From Gnetum montanum (Eukaryota; Streptophyta; Gnetopsida; Gnetales; Gnetaceae): a stretch of DNA of 64,000 nt. The position numbers and the translations under genes are program-made. The notes beneath the pieces are model-generated. The model had not been told where the DNA came from, made no database searches, and saw only the letters and a program-made list of their open reading frames with translations. The stretch lies in assembly GCA_015680685.1 (NCBI GenBank), contig MNCI01014438.1:567933-631932 (forward strand). Direction: 5' to 3'. The stretch's first letter is position 1. The number at the start of each line of letters is the position of its first letter. This document shows positions 1 to 11,381 of this stretch, in pieces.

Positions 1-899
1 AAGGCTTCAACATCAAATTCTTTACCAGTGAATTACTCCTCTAAAAACACCCATCAACCCTCAACACTAAAGCTGTAATTTACTTGTAAATTTACAACAA
101 TAGATTCCTCCAATTTTGAATAAAATATTTCAACTATTCCATGGAATGGCCAAATGTGCCAACAGTAACTACATTCATTTCCAACTTGAACTTGAACTTA
201 ATCTTCAACATGGTACAAAAGGGAACCACCCTGATGTTGTAGAAGGACTTGTAAGCTACCAAACTAAGTTGGGAAATGTCAAACAACATTGAGTTAGATG
301 TGGTAACCATCTATGGATATGATGAGCTTTACCTATAGGTAATTCAAGATAAGAGTGGCATGCCCTAGTTCTAATATAATGTTTATACATAATATAATTA
401 TAATTACATTAATGTAATATATAATATATCATATTAATAAAATATACTAATAAGCTCATATTAAAATAATACTCACCAGTATAATAAATTAAAATAAATA
501 TTAATTAGACACTAATAAAATAATATATAATAGAAATGTATTAATTTTGACAAAGATGTTTATTAAAAAATGAAACCAATTCTAGGTTTAATAGCAGGAA
601 AAGCACATCAAATCTTGTGGATCAAGGTCATGCGGTGACTTATCACTATAATGAGTTACATCTTTTTGATGACTTCAAGCTTCATCTTGTAAGCACAACT
701 CCAAGAGGACAAGAAATAAGATGAAGAAAACATGTTATTACAATACAATTCATAAGGCCAAATAATTAGCAATTCATGCCACCAAAGGTCACCAATGTTA
801 CAAATTTTCATAGTTCATTTGTTGTGCAAGAAGAGGACATGCAGGCTCACTTGTCATTAGTTACAAATGTTGTCAGTGCTAACTATTGGCTCTCATAGG
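1..899 (-). other. Region downstream of G integrase, AT-rich tract
   Basis: This stretch follows the stop of G's integrase on the minus strand and would be the 3' untranslated region or a later insertion. Positions about 361-560 are extremely AT-rich with many TAATA-type runs. I see no reading frame, no CTTAAACTAGCA minisatellite and no polypurine tract here, unlike the equivalent region of A, C and D. Confidence 0.4.
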
Positions 900-3800
900 C
901 TACATGTAGTAAGAATTTAGTTAGGAATGATTTGCTAGATTGGCCAAGTTATTCCCATCCATATATACTATCCTGAAGGATTTGTTGCCATAGGGATTAG
1001 TGACCAAGAAAGGCCCTTCTCAATTGGTTGAGAATTTGTTTGCATGCTTGCAAATGGCTTTGAGCACCAAGTCTGCTTCCTTGATCTTAAACTTGTTTAG
1101 GTTATGGTGTTGTTGTCATTTCTACCTCTCTTAGTACTGCTTAACGTGAGCAAGTGTTCACATCCATTGCTCGTCCACTAAGCCCAAGTCCATGGTGCAT
1201 AGCTTCTTATTTTGTTCATCATTGATGAAGTCTAATAGGGCTACTTAGAGCAATGGAACCTACAATTTAAGAGGTAAATAGTTTCACAACAATAAACCAA
1301 GTTGTATGGGGTTACATTGGTTGTAATTAAAAATGTGGTTTGGTAAGTCCAAAATTCATGTACAAGCTACTCATGCCACTTTTGTTTGTTGGTATTCAAC
1401 ATCTTCTTAAGCAAGCTTATGATGACCTTATTGCTTGCTTTGACTTATCCATTATCGTGAGGGTAGTATGATGACAAGAAGGAATGCTTAATGCCTAGGT
1501 CATGATAGAAGTTTTTCATTTCTTGGCTACTAAATTGTCGTCCATTATTTGTGAATATGGTCATACGTATACAAAAATAGGCTACTATGTTATCCAGTAT
1601 GAATTTACAGACTTGTTGAAATGTTATCTTCCTTAGGGAAATAGCTTCATCTCATTTTGTAAAGTATTTAGTTGTAGTGATGATAAAGCTATGCTCTACA
1701 AAAGACTTAGGCATTATAGTTCTAATGATATCCAACCCCCACCATTAAAACAACCAAGTTATCTAAGTGGTGTGTAAATCAATTGGAGGTACATGTATAA
1801 GGTTGCTATGTTTTTTGAAAGTATCACAAGAGTTAACCTTTTGAGAGTCATTGTCTTTCATATAGAGCCAATAATAGCCTAGCCATCTAATCTTGATAGC
1901 CATGGCCTTAGGTCTTATATGTACACCAAATACACCATTTTGAACGTACTTTAGGACTCTAGAAGCTTCAATTTTACCCAAGCACACTAACAATATGCCA
2001 TCATAGGACGATTTACGTAATGTGTTATTGCCTATGATGACATACTATTTTAATCATTTACATACAACATCCTTTTGAGTGGTAGTCAGGACTTGTGAAG
2101 GTAAAACTTAATATTATCGTACCACTTCTTTTTGAGAGTAGTATGCACTATGGCTATGAACTTGTCCTCAGTGTTTTGCATTATGGGAATGGCATAGTCC
2201 ATAGTCAAGGTGGGTAAATTATTAAACACATCTAGCATCACATTGAGGGCTAGAGTTGTGATGGCATTGGCTAAGGTGTTATCATTTCAGGGTACATGAT
2301 GGATATCAATGTCTATAAATTATCACCTTAGTTTCTTTCCTAGGTCATAGTAAGGTTGCAAATGGTTGGATTTACATGTGTAAACCTTGGTTACTTAGAT
2401 TACCATATGTTATGAATCACCTTTGATCATTAAGCATTTTATTCCTTGATCACGAGCTACCATCATTCCCTTGATCAAACACTCATACTCTGCTACATTT
2501 TTGGTACATGAAAACTTGAATTAGTAAGTGAAAGATTGAATTTCACTAGATAGTAATGTTAAAGTGGCAACAACATTAGCTCCATGGACAGATGAAGCTC
2601 CTTAAAAGTTCATGATAACCTCATAACCCTTAGGTATATGGCTAAAGATATTAATGTATTCATTAGGGAATTTAGGATCAATGGTTGCATGGTCATCAAT
2701 TGGTGAAGTAGTGAGTTTTTTTACTATATCTTGACATTTCATTAATTTTTGAAAAATGTAATGAAGGTCAAGCTCCACTGTTATGGCTTTCAAATGGTCT
2801 ATATGACTACTTTCATAGCTATTATTTGTTATGGCTCTAAGTATGTTGTCTTTGTAAATGAAATTGACTTGGATCCTCAAGAGGTAGTGTCTCCACTTAT
2901 TCAATGAGAAGAGTAGGGTTAGATAATACTTCTTCACTTTGGTTTATCTTGTATCATAGGAAATCAACGCATGATTGAGGTAGTATACTAGCAACTATGC
3001 TCCATCATCTCACTTTTGATAGAGTATAGAGGTAATGTAGACATCAAAGATAGAAAGGTAGATATAAAAGGGATTATCCTTTTATGGTGGATAGACCCTC
3101 AGTAGTTGTGCCAACTCTTGTTTAAGATTTTTAAAGGCTTCTTGGCATTGAGCCATCCACTCATAGTGAACTCCTTTCTTAAGCAAGTGTTGCATGGGTT
3201 GTAACTTATCCATGAACCTAGCGATGAACCTATAGATAAATTTTAATCTACCTTGCAGTCCCTGAACTTTCTTAAGATTAGTTGATGCTACCAAGTTGGA
3301 TATGGATTTAACCTTATCAAGATTGATGTGTACCCCTGCTTAAGATATTACAAAATCAAGCATCTTACCAGTTTTAACACCAAAGACATACTTTTTTGGA
3401 TTACACCTAAGCTCATACTTAACATCTCATTTAAGTACAAGGTTAAGGTCATGAGCATAGTTGTTAGCCACTTTGAACATAATAGCTATATCATCTCTGT
3501 AATCATTAAGAAAACCTAGCATATAATTAATAAAGATATACATCATAGCTCTTTGGTAGATTTCTCTTGTGTTCTTTAGGCCAAAGGACATCATAGTATA
3601 ACAAAAGGTACCCCAAGGAATCATAAGGTTGTACTAAGTTGATGCTTAGGGTTAATCCTAATTTTTTTGTATCTTGAGAATCCATCCATGAAGGATAATA
3701 AGGCATGCCTAGCCATAGTATCAATAATTTGATCAATATAGGTAAAGAAAAATTTCCTTTGATAGTTTCCTTATTTAGGTCTCAAAAATCAATGCAAATG

Positions 3801-4404
3801 CATATACTCCTATTTTTCTTAGGGACTACCACTATGTTGGATACCCATTCTATGTAATCAACAACTTTGATGAAACCAACTTGGTATAGTTTTGTGATTT
3901 CATCATGAACTATAGGGCCAAATTAGGTCTAATCTTGTAAATGTTTTGCTTAACTAGTCTAATACTAGGATTGAGGATGATGTTATGCTAGACTAAACTT
4001 CGATTAAGACCTTGCATATCTTCATATGACTAGGCGAAGGCCTTAATATTTTCTTGTAGGATTTTGGTAATGTCTTTAGCCTATTGAGGTTCTAGTGAGG
4101 AACTTAGTTTCAATGTTTTCTCCTTACCACTATGTGTTGTGGCAAGAACCTCAACTAGGGAGCCTTTGGTATTGTTACTAGCCTCAAGATCATGGTTTTT
4201 GACTTGGTATTTAGGCCACTCTTGAGGTTTCTCTGCTAAGGCTATATGGTCAACAAAACTCTCAAGATTAAGATTCAGGCAATTAAGGTCAATGCATCAT
4301 TCAACATCACCATGAGGTCTATTTATGTTCAATGGCAAGGTGATTTACTTCTAGGTGTCCATACTCCAATCCTACATGTCAACCATAAGCACATTCAGTG
4401 ACAC
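900..4404 (-). pseudogene. pol: pol of element G: RT, RNase H x2, integrase (degenerate)
   Basis: This is a decayed polyprotein for reverse transcription and integration. From 5' to 3' on the minus strand it holds a pre-RT segment (4404-4000), RT fingers and palm, the RT active site as YRDD at 3490-3501 (usually YIDD, YVDD or YMDD in this clade), and RT thumb with LKKGVHYEW (3294-3082). The first RNase H follows (about 2940-2600, LNKWRHYL), then a second RNase H (about 2600-2230, GDS motif and LQPYYDL), and the integrase zinc-binding region (1993-1763, AMAIKIRWLGYYW). The frame ends in YYM then TAG at 900-902, like the ends of A, C and D. Dozens of stops and several frameshifts make it non-functional. 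Coding similarity to A's pol begins exactly at the AG at 4405-4406. Confidence 0.88.
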
Positions 4405-4722
4405 CTAGTTACAAATGAGTAAATAATGCCAAAAAAATATAAAATATCTTAGTAACCATGTAAATATATGTTATTTTAATGTCAAACAAAATGCAACCAA
4501 GGCTATAATAGATAGGTGAAAATAAATAAGATGGAACTAAGGCCACATGAGGCCAAATAAAGGTTGAAAAAGGTCAAAAAAAGTTGAATCATAATGAAAG
4601 TATGAAAAATAAGGTCAAACATGGTTAATTAAGGTTACATTTGTGCCAATGTTAGGCCTTAGCAAGTCATGGTTCTAATTTAAGGCCTTGGTAAGGCATG
4701 GTTACATGGTATCAAATTATGA
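4405..4722 (-). other. G spacer upstream of pol with candidate 3' splice site
   Basis: On the minus strand this spacer lies immediately 5' of G's pol. It ends at 4405-4406 with ACTAG followed by GTGTCACT. The same arrangement, AG then GTG(C/T)C(A/C)CTT, precedes pol in A (44812) and in D (62012). Protein similarity between A and G starts at this junction and does not extend upstream. This suggests the spacer is the end of an intron, as known for Ogre elements. No gene is seen inside it. Confidence 0.45.
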
Positions 4723-4727
4723 TCAAG
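4723..4727 (+). repeat. Target-site duplication of A, left copy (TCAAG)
   Basis: TCAAG directly precedes the TGAAACA start of A's 5' LTR and is repeated directly after the end of A's 3' LTR at 51301-51305. A perfect 5-bp duplication fits Ty3/gypsy integrase and proves that the two LTRs 45 kb apart belong to one insertion. Confidence 0.92.
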
Positions 4728-6164
4728 TGAAACATGCAAAAATTTACATGTTATAGTTGATTTTCATCATGTAGCTTTCACCCCATGAAACCTAAGGAAA
4801 GACTTCATTGTAAATGTGAAGATTGTAATCCATGAGGGGCAGTCTTGCATATTCCATACTTTTGAAGTTGAAAAATTCCTTGTAAGTCATTAAAGCCTCA
4901 TTCCCTATGTGAAAAAAAGTCACATAGTGTCTATATTTGGGCTTGGGGAGGTTAAAATTTCCTTTTGGAATCTCAAAAATGAAAATTTGATGGGTTTTAT
5001 GGGGGGTATACATTTTGTTCATGCTAGAAACACTTACAAGGAGGTAAATATCACCTACCCCTTGCATGGAGGAGTGAGGGAGTTTCTATCAGCTTGAAAA
5101 CTCCACCACTTCCACCCCTCCCCCTCCTCCCCCCACCTAACACACACCCCCCTACCCCTGCCCAACATGAAAGCCAAAAAAGCCAAATTTCATCACTACA
5201 TGCACTCTAACATTGACCAACCACTTTAGCAAGCATAGCAAAAGGCACAACATAGAAGATTCATCTCTAGCATAGAAGGTGTGACCTCATTACTCTTTAT
5301 AGTAAATAGAATGATCATGGGGGAAAGGAACTTACTATATATGGTAACCCCCTAATTTTTGGCACCCATCTCACCTATAAAAGGTAAAAATTTGTAGCAA
5401 AATTGTAGGCAATTTGCAAGAATTATGGATCCGAATTATAGCCATTTTTTTCTCCATTCATCGCTAAAAACCTATAAAGACTAGCCTCAAACACCATTTA
5501 TAGGTTTAGAATTTTTGGCAATTCAAGACTTTTGGAAATTCTACCCTTAGGCATTCTTAAGAACTCAAGATCTCTTGCAACCTCTCATGCCTACATTATC
5601 TTGAACCCCAATGTGGAAGCACTATAACTCTATCACCCTAAGACTTCTAAACTTTTGGTGTTAACATTGCATTTCTAGGGCTCCCAACATCTAGAGTGGA
5701 GCAATTTGGTAGCAAATTTTCTCACTTTTTTGACCCTTAATAGTAAGCCAAATTGCATATCTGAGGTTGCTACAAAGGAGGTTTGAAAACATTAGGAGTG
5801 GCTGAGCATCTAGATTGTGAAGTAGATCACATTGGTTTCAATGCGCTCTAAATTCTTGCCTCAGTGAACCCCCTTCTACTCTCTTAATGGAAACACTTGT
5901 ACACATCCCTAAACTTATTCTTTATTCATTTAAATAAAGTTTTAAATTTTTATTTTATGTGCTAAATATTTCACTTTTGATTTTTAAATTTGTATTTTTC
6001 ATTATTTTCATCATTTATTTTGCATTTTGTAAGTGCCTAGGTGATGTACCAGATTGTCTAGGACACCTTGAATCCCATTTCTTTAGAGGCCCTAGGGATT
6101 TAAGGTTGAGGCTACTGCACTAGATCTATCAGTTTTCTAGTGATCAATTTTTCTAATTGCAACA
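4728..6164 (+). repeat. 5' LTR of element A
   Basis: This LTR starts TGAAACATG and ends AATTGCAACA. It aligns along its length with 49882-51300, with many substitutions and small indels. A TATA-like CCTATAAAAGG lies at about 5370-5380, which would place the transcription start shortly downstream. A C-rich tract at 5113-5163 replaces a G-rich tract at the same place in the 3' LTR. Confidence 0.92.
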
Positions 6165-6170
6165 ATTTTC

Positions 6171-6187
6171 TTGTGCTAGAAGGAGGA
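6171..6187 (+). promoter_or_regulatory. Primer-binding site of A
   Basis: TTGTGCTAGAAGGAGGA starts 6 bp after the LTR end. It matches the site after C's 5' LTR (core GCTAGAAGGAGGA), so it is the minus-strand primer site of this lineage. The complementary tRNA was not identified. Confidence 0.75.
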
Positions 6188-7020
6188 TCTTTGCCCAATT
6201 TCTATGACTAGATCTATCTTTCCCATAATGAGAATTATAAGTTAAAAGCATTTTTATAATTTTTTCAGCCCAAAACCTTCAAAAACTCAACACTACCCCT
6301 TCTCCCCTATGACTAAAACTACAGTGTGGAAGTTGTAAGTGATTGAGTGATGGCTTTTCATAGAAATTGCTGTAAATTTTTCAGCCCGAAGCTATTGTTG
6401 ATACCTTTTCCTAATTTTTCCTTTTTTCTACCAATTTTTTCTAGTTTCCAAAGTGGTTGTTGCAATCCTTCCAAAAATCATCAAACTTCTAAAAGTTAGC
6501 TTTCCCCCATCTTTCCAAGCTGAGAAAATTAGTAGCTTGCCAAAACTAGTCTTAGTGGAAACACCAACTTTTCACTTTGACTTCTAGCCTTTACCCTTTC
6601 ATCAACATTGGATTAGAAGATGTGAGATTCTCATTATCTTACCACCCCTTCTTTCCCCCCTTCCCTTTCCATACCTTGCATAGAGATAGTTAGGAGGCCA
6701 ACATTGGTGAAACTTGTTACCAAATTTCCAATTTGATTTTTAGCCTTCCCCCCATCAACGTTGGATTAGAAGGTGTGAGATTCCCATCATATTACCCTGA
6801 TTATTTCCCCCCTTATCATACCCAATGTAGAGGTAGTTAGGGGGCTAGCATGGGTGAGGCTTAACACCAACTTTCTGAGCTTTTTATTTTTGCTAAAGGG
6901 GTAAAACCCCCCTTACTTACCACTTACTAATTATAGTAAGTAGTCCATTTTTAGCTAGTTTTTCTTCCTTTTAAATGTTTTTGAATTCCATTCTTTGGAA
7001 TTTACTTCTATTTTATCATA
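6188..7020 (+). other. Leader of A with a two-copy tandem duplication
   Basis: This is the untranslated leader between primer site and gag. It contains two diverged copies of a segment about 155 bp long (about 6598-6750 and 6754-6900), each with the shared words TTGGATTAGAAG and GGGGCTAGCATGGGTG or its relatives, and pyrimidine-rich runs. No ORF is evident. C has an equivalent but unrelated leader duplication. Confidence 0.6.
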
Positions 7021-9126
7021 TCCTATCTAAGCCATTTTTAATGCTATAGCCACCAAGTTGCCCTTCACCCTCACTGGCAAATGTCATAGCCAACAAGCCA
7101 TGAGGGTCTATGATCCTAAAGACCCTACCATTATTGAGGGTAGGTGATATTTGAGGATTAGAGGGGAGAGTCCTAACTTTTTATCCATAAATGAAGACCA
7201 TTACTACTACATTTATGCCAAAATACAGGCTAGCCTTCTCATTCCACATGTGGAAGTAGATGTAAAAAGGGAGTTTGAGCTCATACATCAGGATGGTAAG
7301 GAGTATGTCCCTTCTGCATATTACCAAATATCCATTAATGATATCTATGCTAGCATCCTAGATTAAAGATTATGATTGAGGAGGATGAGGTCAAGTAGAC
7401 CTCAAAGGAATAATAAGAAGAGAAGGATGAATTTAAGGTAGAATCTAAGCCCAAAAACATCTTGGAAGGATTATTCCAACAAACATCCCTCATGGTCATA
7501 ACACCTTCCTCTAATTCTTGTTTCTCTCTATGGACATGGTGCCACCATCTTTTGCTTCCTCCTAGCCTACCATGGTTGGTCCCACACTAATCATAGCCAC
7601 TCATCAAACCCAATCAATGATACAACCAACAAACTATAATACATCTGTGTCATCCTCTACATAGCCCTCATCTGTACAACCATCAATGGTGGTTTTTACC
7701 ACCACAAATATATTAACTACAAGTGTAGGGTTCACTATGGGACCACGAGTGACTTAGGGGTCATACATCCTCTTTATACCATTTGTGCCTTAGGTACTAA
7801 CACAAACATCCTTTTCCTTGTTTGATCCACAAGCTATAACCATAACACAACCACTTCCTTCTATTTTGCAACTCATAGGAAGGCTATAGACCTCATAATA
7901 GATGCATAACCATATGTGCAAGCACCATAGCCAATAGGGCCACTATGGGGCCTAGATCAAGCCTTGTAGATGATCCAAAACCTAATGAAGGAGTTGAAGA
8001 GGTTTAAAGCCTCTACTTCAGAAACTATCAAGATTATGGACTTCTACCAAGATGATCCCATCAATCTAGTGGACCCACCCTTGACACTTTCTCCTAGTGT
8101 CCCTATTCTCTAATTTAGTAATTATAATAGGGAGGATGGCCTTAATGCTCACCTTATAATCTTCAAATCTAAATTCTTACTCTTATAGCCATGGCCTCAT
8201 ACCATCATGAGGATTTTTCCCATGTCCTTGACTAAAAAAGCACTTGATTAGTACTACACCTTATCCAAATTATCCATATCCTCTTTAGAGGACTTGATAG
8301 CCTAGTTTATCAACCACTTCAAGTATAACTTGAAACCTGACACCACACTTGATCAACTCATGAACATCAAGTAGGAATCCCTAGAACCCATGCAAAAGTG
8401 CATTCAATGGTGGAATGGGCTACTGAATGAAATATTGGAACCTATAGTCAAAGCACACCTTTTGGCTATATTTAAGGAAGCATTTAACAACTTTATAAAG
8501 TCCAAGCTCTACTACCTTGATCCATGGTCCCTTAGCCAAGAATTTTTCCAAATAAAAAAGATAGAGGATGCTACAAAGGCTAGTCACTATCTAGACTACA
8601 TAGCATATAAAAATAAACATACATGAAAATATAAGAAGAAAGGCAAGAAAAACAACATGGTCATAGCAACTATAGCAAAAAAAAGCAAAGACCATAAACT
8701 AGGAACCAAGGATCAACCCACCCAAGCCCCCATTAATGATTACAAAAACCAACCATCAACCTTTGGGGCCACTACATTAAAAATAACTAGACCCAATTTC
8801 AAAAGAAAGGATAAATCCAAATACACTATGCTACCATTAAAACCATCAAAGCTATTAGACCAACTTTTAAAAAGTGGGTGTATTCAATACAAACAAATGT
8901 TTGAAGCCTTGTGAAAGATGCATGATAAGCTCTATGAAATAGCCAAATACCCCACTAAAGTAACAAAATATGATCCATATCTGCCTAAGTACTTCAAGTT
9001 AGACCACTTATACCATTATCACCAATTATCTAGTCATGACAAAAATTTCTGCCTCACCCTAAAGGATAACCTACAGAGATTGATAGATAAGAGGGAGCTA
9101 GTCTTAGATGCTTCCAACATTGTCTA
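7021..9126 (+). pseudogene. gag: gag of element A (degenerate)
   Basis: The capsid/nucleocapsid polyprotein can be read in pieces in more than one frame. An N-terminal domain at about 7040-7366 (FELIHQDGKEYVPS) matches the N-terminus of C's gag. The capsid-type Retrotrans_gag core lies at about 8040-8600 (DFYQDDPIN, LDQLMNIK, FIKSKLYYL). A basic linker (8627-8910) is followed by a nucleocapsid knuckle at 9011-9052, where the first Cys is replaced by Tyr (YHYHQLSSHDKNFC). C keeps the intact knuckle. The middle (7370-8040) is rich in Pro, Thr and Ser and full of stops. In-frame TAG and TAA codons mostly sit where the C copy has Gln or Trp. Start codon uncertain. Confidence 0.82.
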
Positions 9127-10673
9127 GTCACAAAATTAGTTGATGTGGGTTTATGAATACTCATTTAATACTAATGATATCTCTTACATTATTTTAGCAT
9201 TTAACATTGATGACAATTGGATATCCTCAAGAGAACCATTTGTGATCTAAGTATCCCCTAGTAATGAAAGGACTTCTTTAGCATCCACCAACCCAAGATC
9301 CCTCTTTTTCATAAGAGTACCATCACATGTGCCTCTGAGGGAACCTTTTGTCATCAAGGTGTTCTATTCTAACAAAAACCAATCAACCATAGCCCAAAAA
9401 ACTATACAATGACCTCCTATGATGGCTAATGCTATTTCCTCCTCCTCATAACTAGGAACTGACAACTAGAATACTTTAACTAAGAAAATGAAGAAACATA
9501 AGTAATAGCCTAGTAACAAGGGTGACAAGCAAATAGAGGAACAAAAGGAAGTGATCCCACTAAAGCCCACTCTCATATCAACTATATCTATGAGATCCTT
9601 TGCCCAACTTGCTCAACCAACAAGCCACAGGGGAATCCTAAATCCCATAACCAGAAGAATGAGGAGAAGCCCCAACAACCACAACCTAAAGCCAAAGTTT
9701 GCATTTTGAGGCACATAGAGTAAGTGAATCACAATCGGGGTGACAAGCCCATGACCAATGATAAAAAATTCCTTAATGTGATGGATCAGGTTAGATAATC
9801 TCTTAAGCAAAAGAATACAACTTTGAGCTTATATGACTTGATCATGAATTTCATAATACATCATGAGGCATTAGTCAAAATCTTGACTTCTATCTCTATT
9901 AGTGAAAACATCCCTATTGATGAGGAAGCCACCTATGTAGTGAGGGTTCCTCCCTCACCAAGGAAGGAAAAGTCAACATGCTTAGTATTTCACAATAGTG
10001 AAATCAAAGTTAATCATAGAAATGGTGAAGTAACTAAGGCTCCCCTATTCATAACCATATGTGTAGGGTAGTTTAAAGTGCATTGGGTGCATGTTGATGA
10101 TGAAACTGCAACTAACATCATCCCATGCACCATTGTTGAAGGCTTAGGCCTAATTGAGCAAATACAACCTACATCAACAATTATTCTCAAGTCTTTTAAT
10201 GGATCTAGGGTTGTGATCAAGGGGTCTCTATCCTTGGATTTTTTTACAAGGAATCAATTCCCCATGACTACCAATTTCTTGGTGGTGGAGGAGATACCAA
10301 GGTTCAACCTTATCCTGGGAAGACCATGGTTGGCTCAATTATGGGCTATGTCCTCACCCATTCATAAAAAAATTTACCTTCCTTACAAGGGAGGTGAAAT
10401 CATAATTCACAATGATAGAACAATTTCCCTAGCTATCAACAATGTAAACAAAGTGGGAGTCTGAGGTGGAGCTTCAAGAGGAAATCCCAATCATGAAGTC
10501 CATCAACCCAAGAGAGAGCAATAATCCAACAATGATAAAAATAAGCAACAGGATGTGTTATGGGATAAAATCCATTTTAACATCATCAGTGAAGGTGATA
10601 GTGAATACAAACTTGTGCAAAGAAGACCTTAATCATTTCTTAATCTTTTAAAGATTAGGAAGAATCTGCATAA
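9127..10673 (+). pseudogene. pro: gag-pro linker and aspartic protease of A (degenerate)
   Basis: The region continues gag into a retropepsin-like protease. The clearest part is 10078-10464, where the active-site loop reads VDDETATNIIP. The normal form is D-(D/G)-G-A-S/T, so the active-site Gly has become Glu by a G-to-A change. Downstream are LVVEEIPRFNLILGRPWLA, the flap and the C-terminal ILGR motif of the family. The following C-terminal tail aligns with the end of C's protease to about 10673, where both show an A/GTG that could be a 5' splice site. The linker 9127-9820 is Pro/Ser-rich with several stops. Confidence 0.82.
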
Positions 10674-10879
10674 GTGAACTACACATTAACCTACCCATGC
10701 CCTTATAACTAGATGCACCGATAGCCATGTAGCCTAATTTTTTATATCTTTTTATATACATTTTTTTACTCTTTATGCATGTAGCCTAGGTTTCTACTTT
10801 CATTTGCATTTTTAATTATTTACTTTTATGCATTTTATGAAGCTAAAAGCCTTAAAAAACATTAAAACATAAAATTGTA

Positions 10880-11090
10880 ACATATATATATATATATTTT
10901 TCATCATGGCCTAGCATGGCTTTAAACTAGCAAAGATAATTACACAACATGGCTTGCTATGGGCTTAAACTAGCATCATAATCCACTAAGACTTTAAATT
11001 GGCAACATGTCCCACCATGGCCTTAAATTGGCAAAACAATACAACCTATGCCCAACATGACCTAAAACTGGCAAATGTATCTTTTATTAT
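10880..11090 (+). repeat. AT microsatellite and post-protease minisatellite of A
   Basis: A short (AT)n run at 10882-10897 is followed by about five diverged units of roughly 35-60 bp, each ending in a variant of GGCCTTAAACTAGCA (10909-11080). The same motif occurs after pol in A (about 49680-49740) and on both sides of pol in C and D. Stretch 10674-10880 has no recognisable feature. Confidence 0.75.
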
Positions 11091-11381
11091 ATTTTCGGTT
11101 TAGCTTATTATCACATTGATTAGCCATATAATTCTATAATAAAAATCATCCATAGCAATTTAAAACATTTACTAGAATAATATATATAGCCAAAAATGAA
11201 ACCAAAATTTTAAATTTAAATTTAATGTATCCATAACATACATAGCCATGACCACACTATGTGGCAAAAATGTTAAAGAAAATAATAACAATCATCTATA
11301 ACATAGTCTTGGCTAACATTAGCTATTAACATGAAAATAAAAGTAATATAGCTAAAGCTAAAAACAAGCAAATAGAGGATG

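Larger units (their letters stand above)
1..4722 (-). mobile_element. Element G (outermost, oldest), 3' half
   Basis: This is the 3' half of a Ty3/gypsy Tat/Ogre-like retrotransposon lying on the minus strand and running off the left edge of the window. Reverse translation gives integrase, two RNase H domains and reverse transcriptase in the expected order toward higher coordinates. The sequence stops at 4722, where element A begins after its target duplication, and resumes at 51306 in the same style. It is the most decayed pol in the window, with stops every few tens of codons. Its own LTRs are not visible. Family assignment rests on similarity to the pol copies of A, C and D. Confidence 0.85.
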
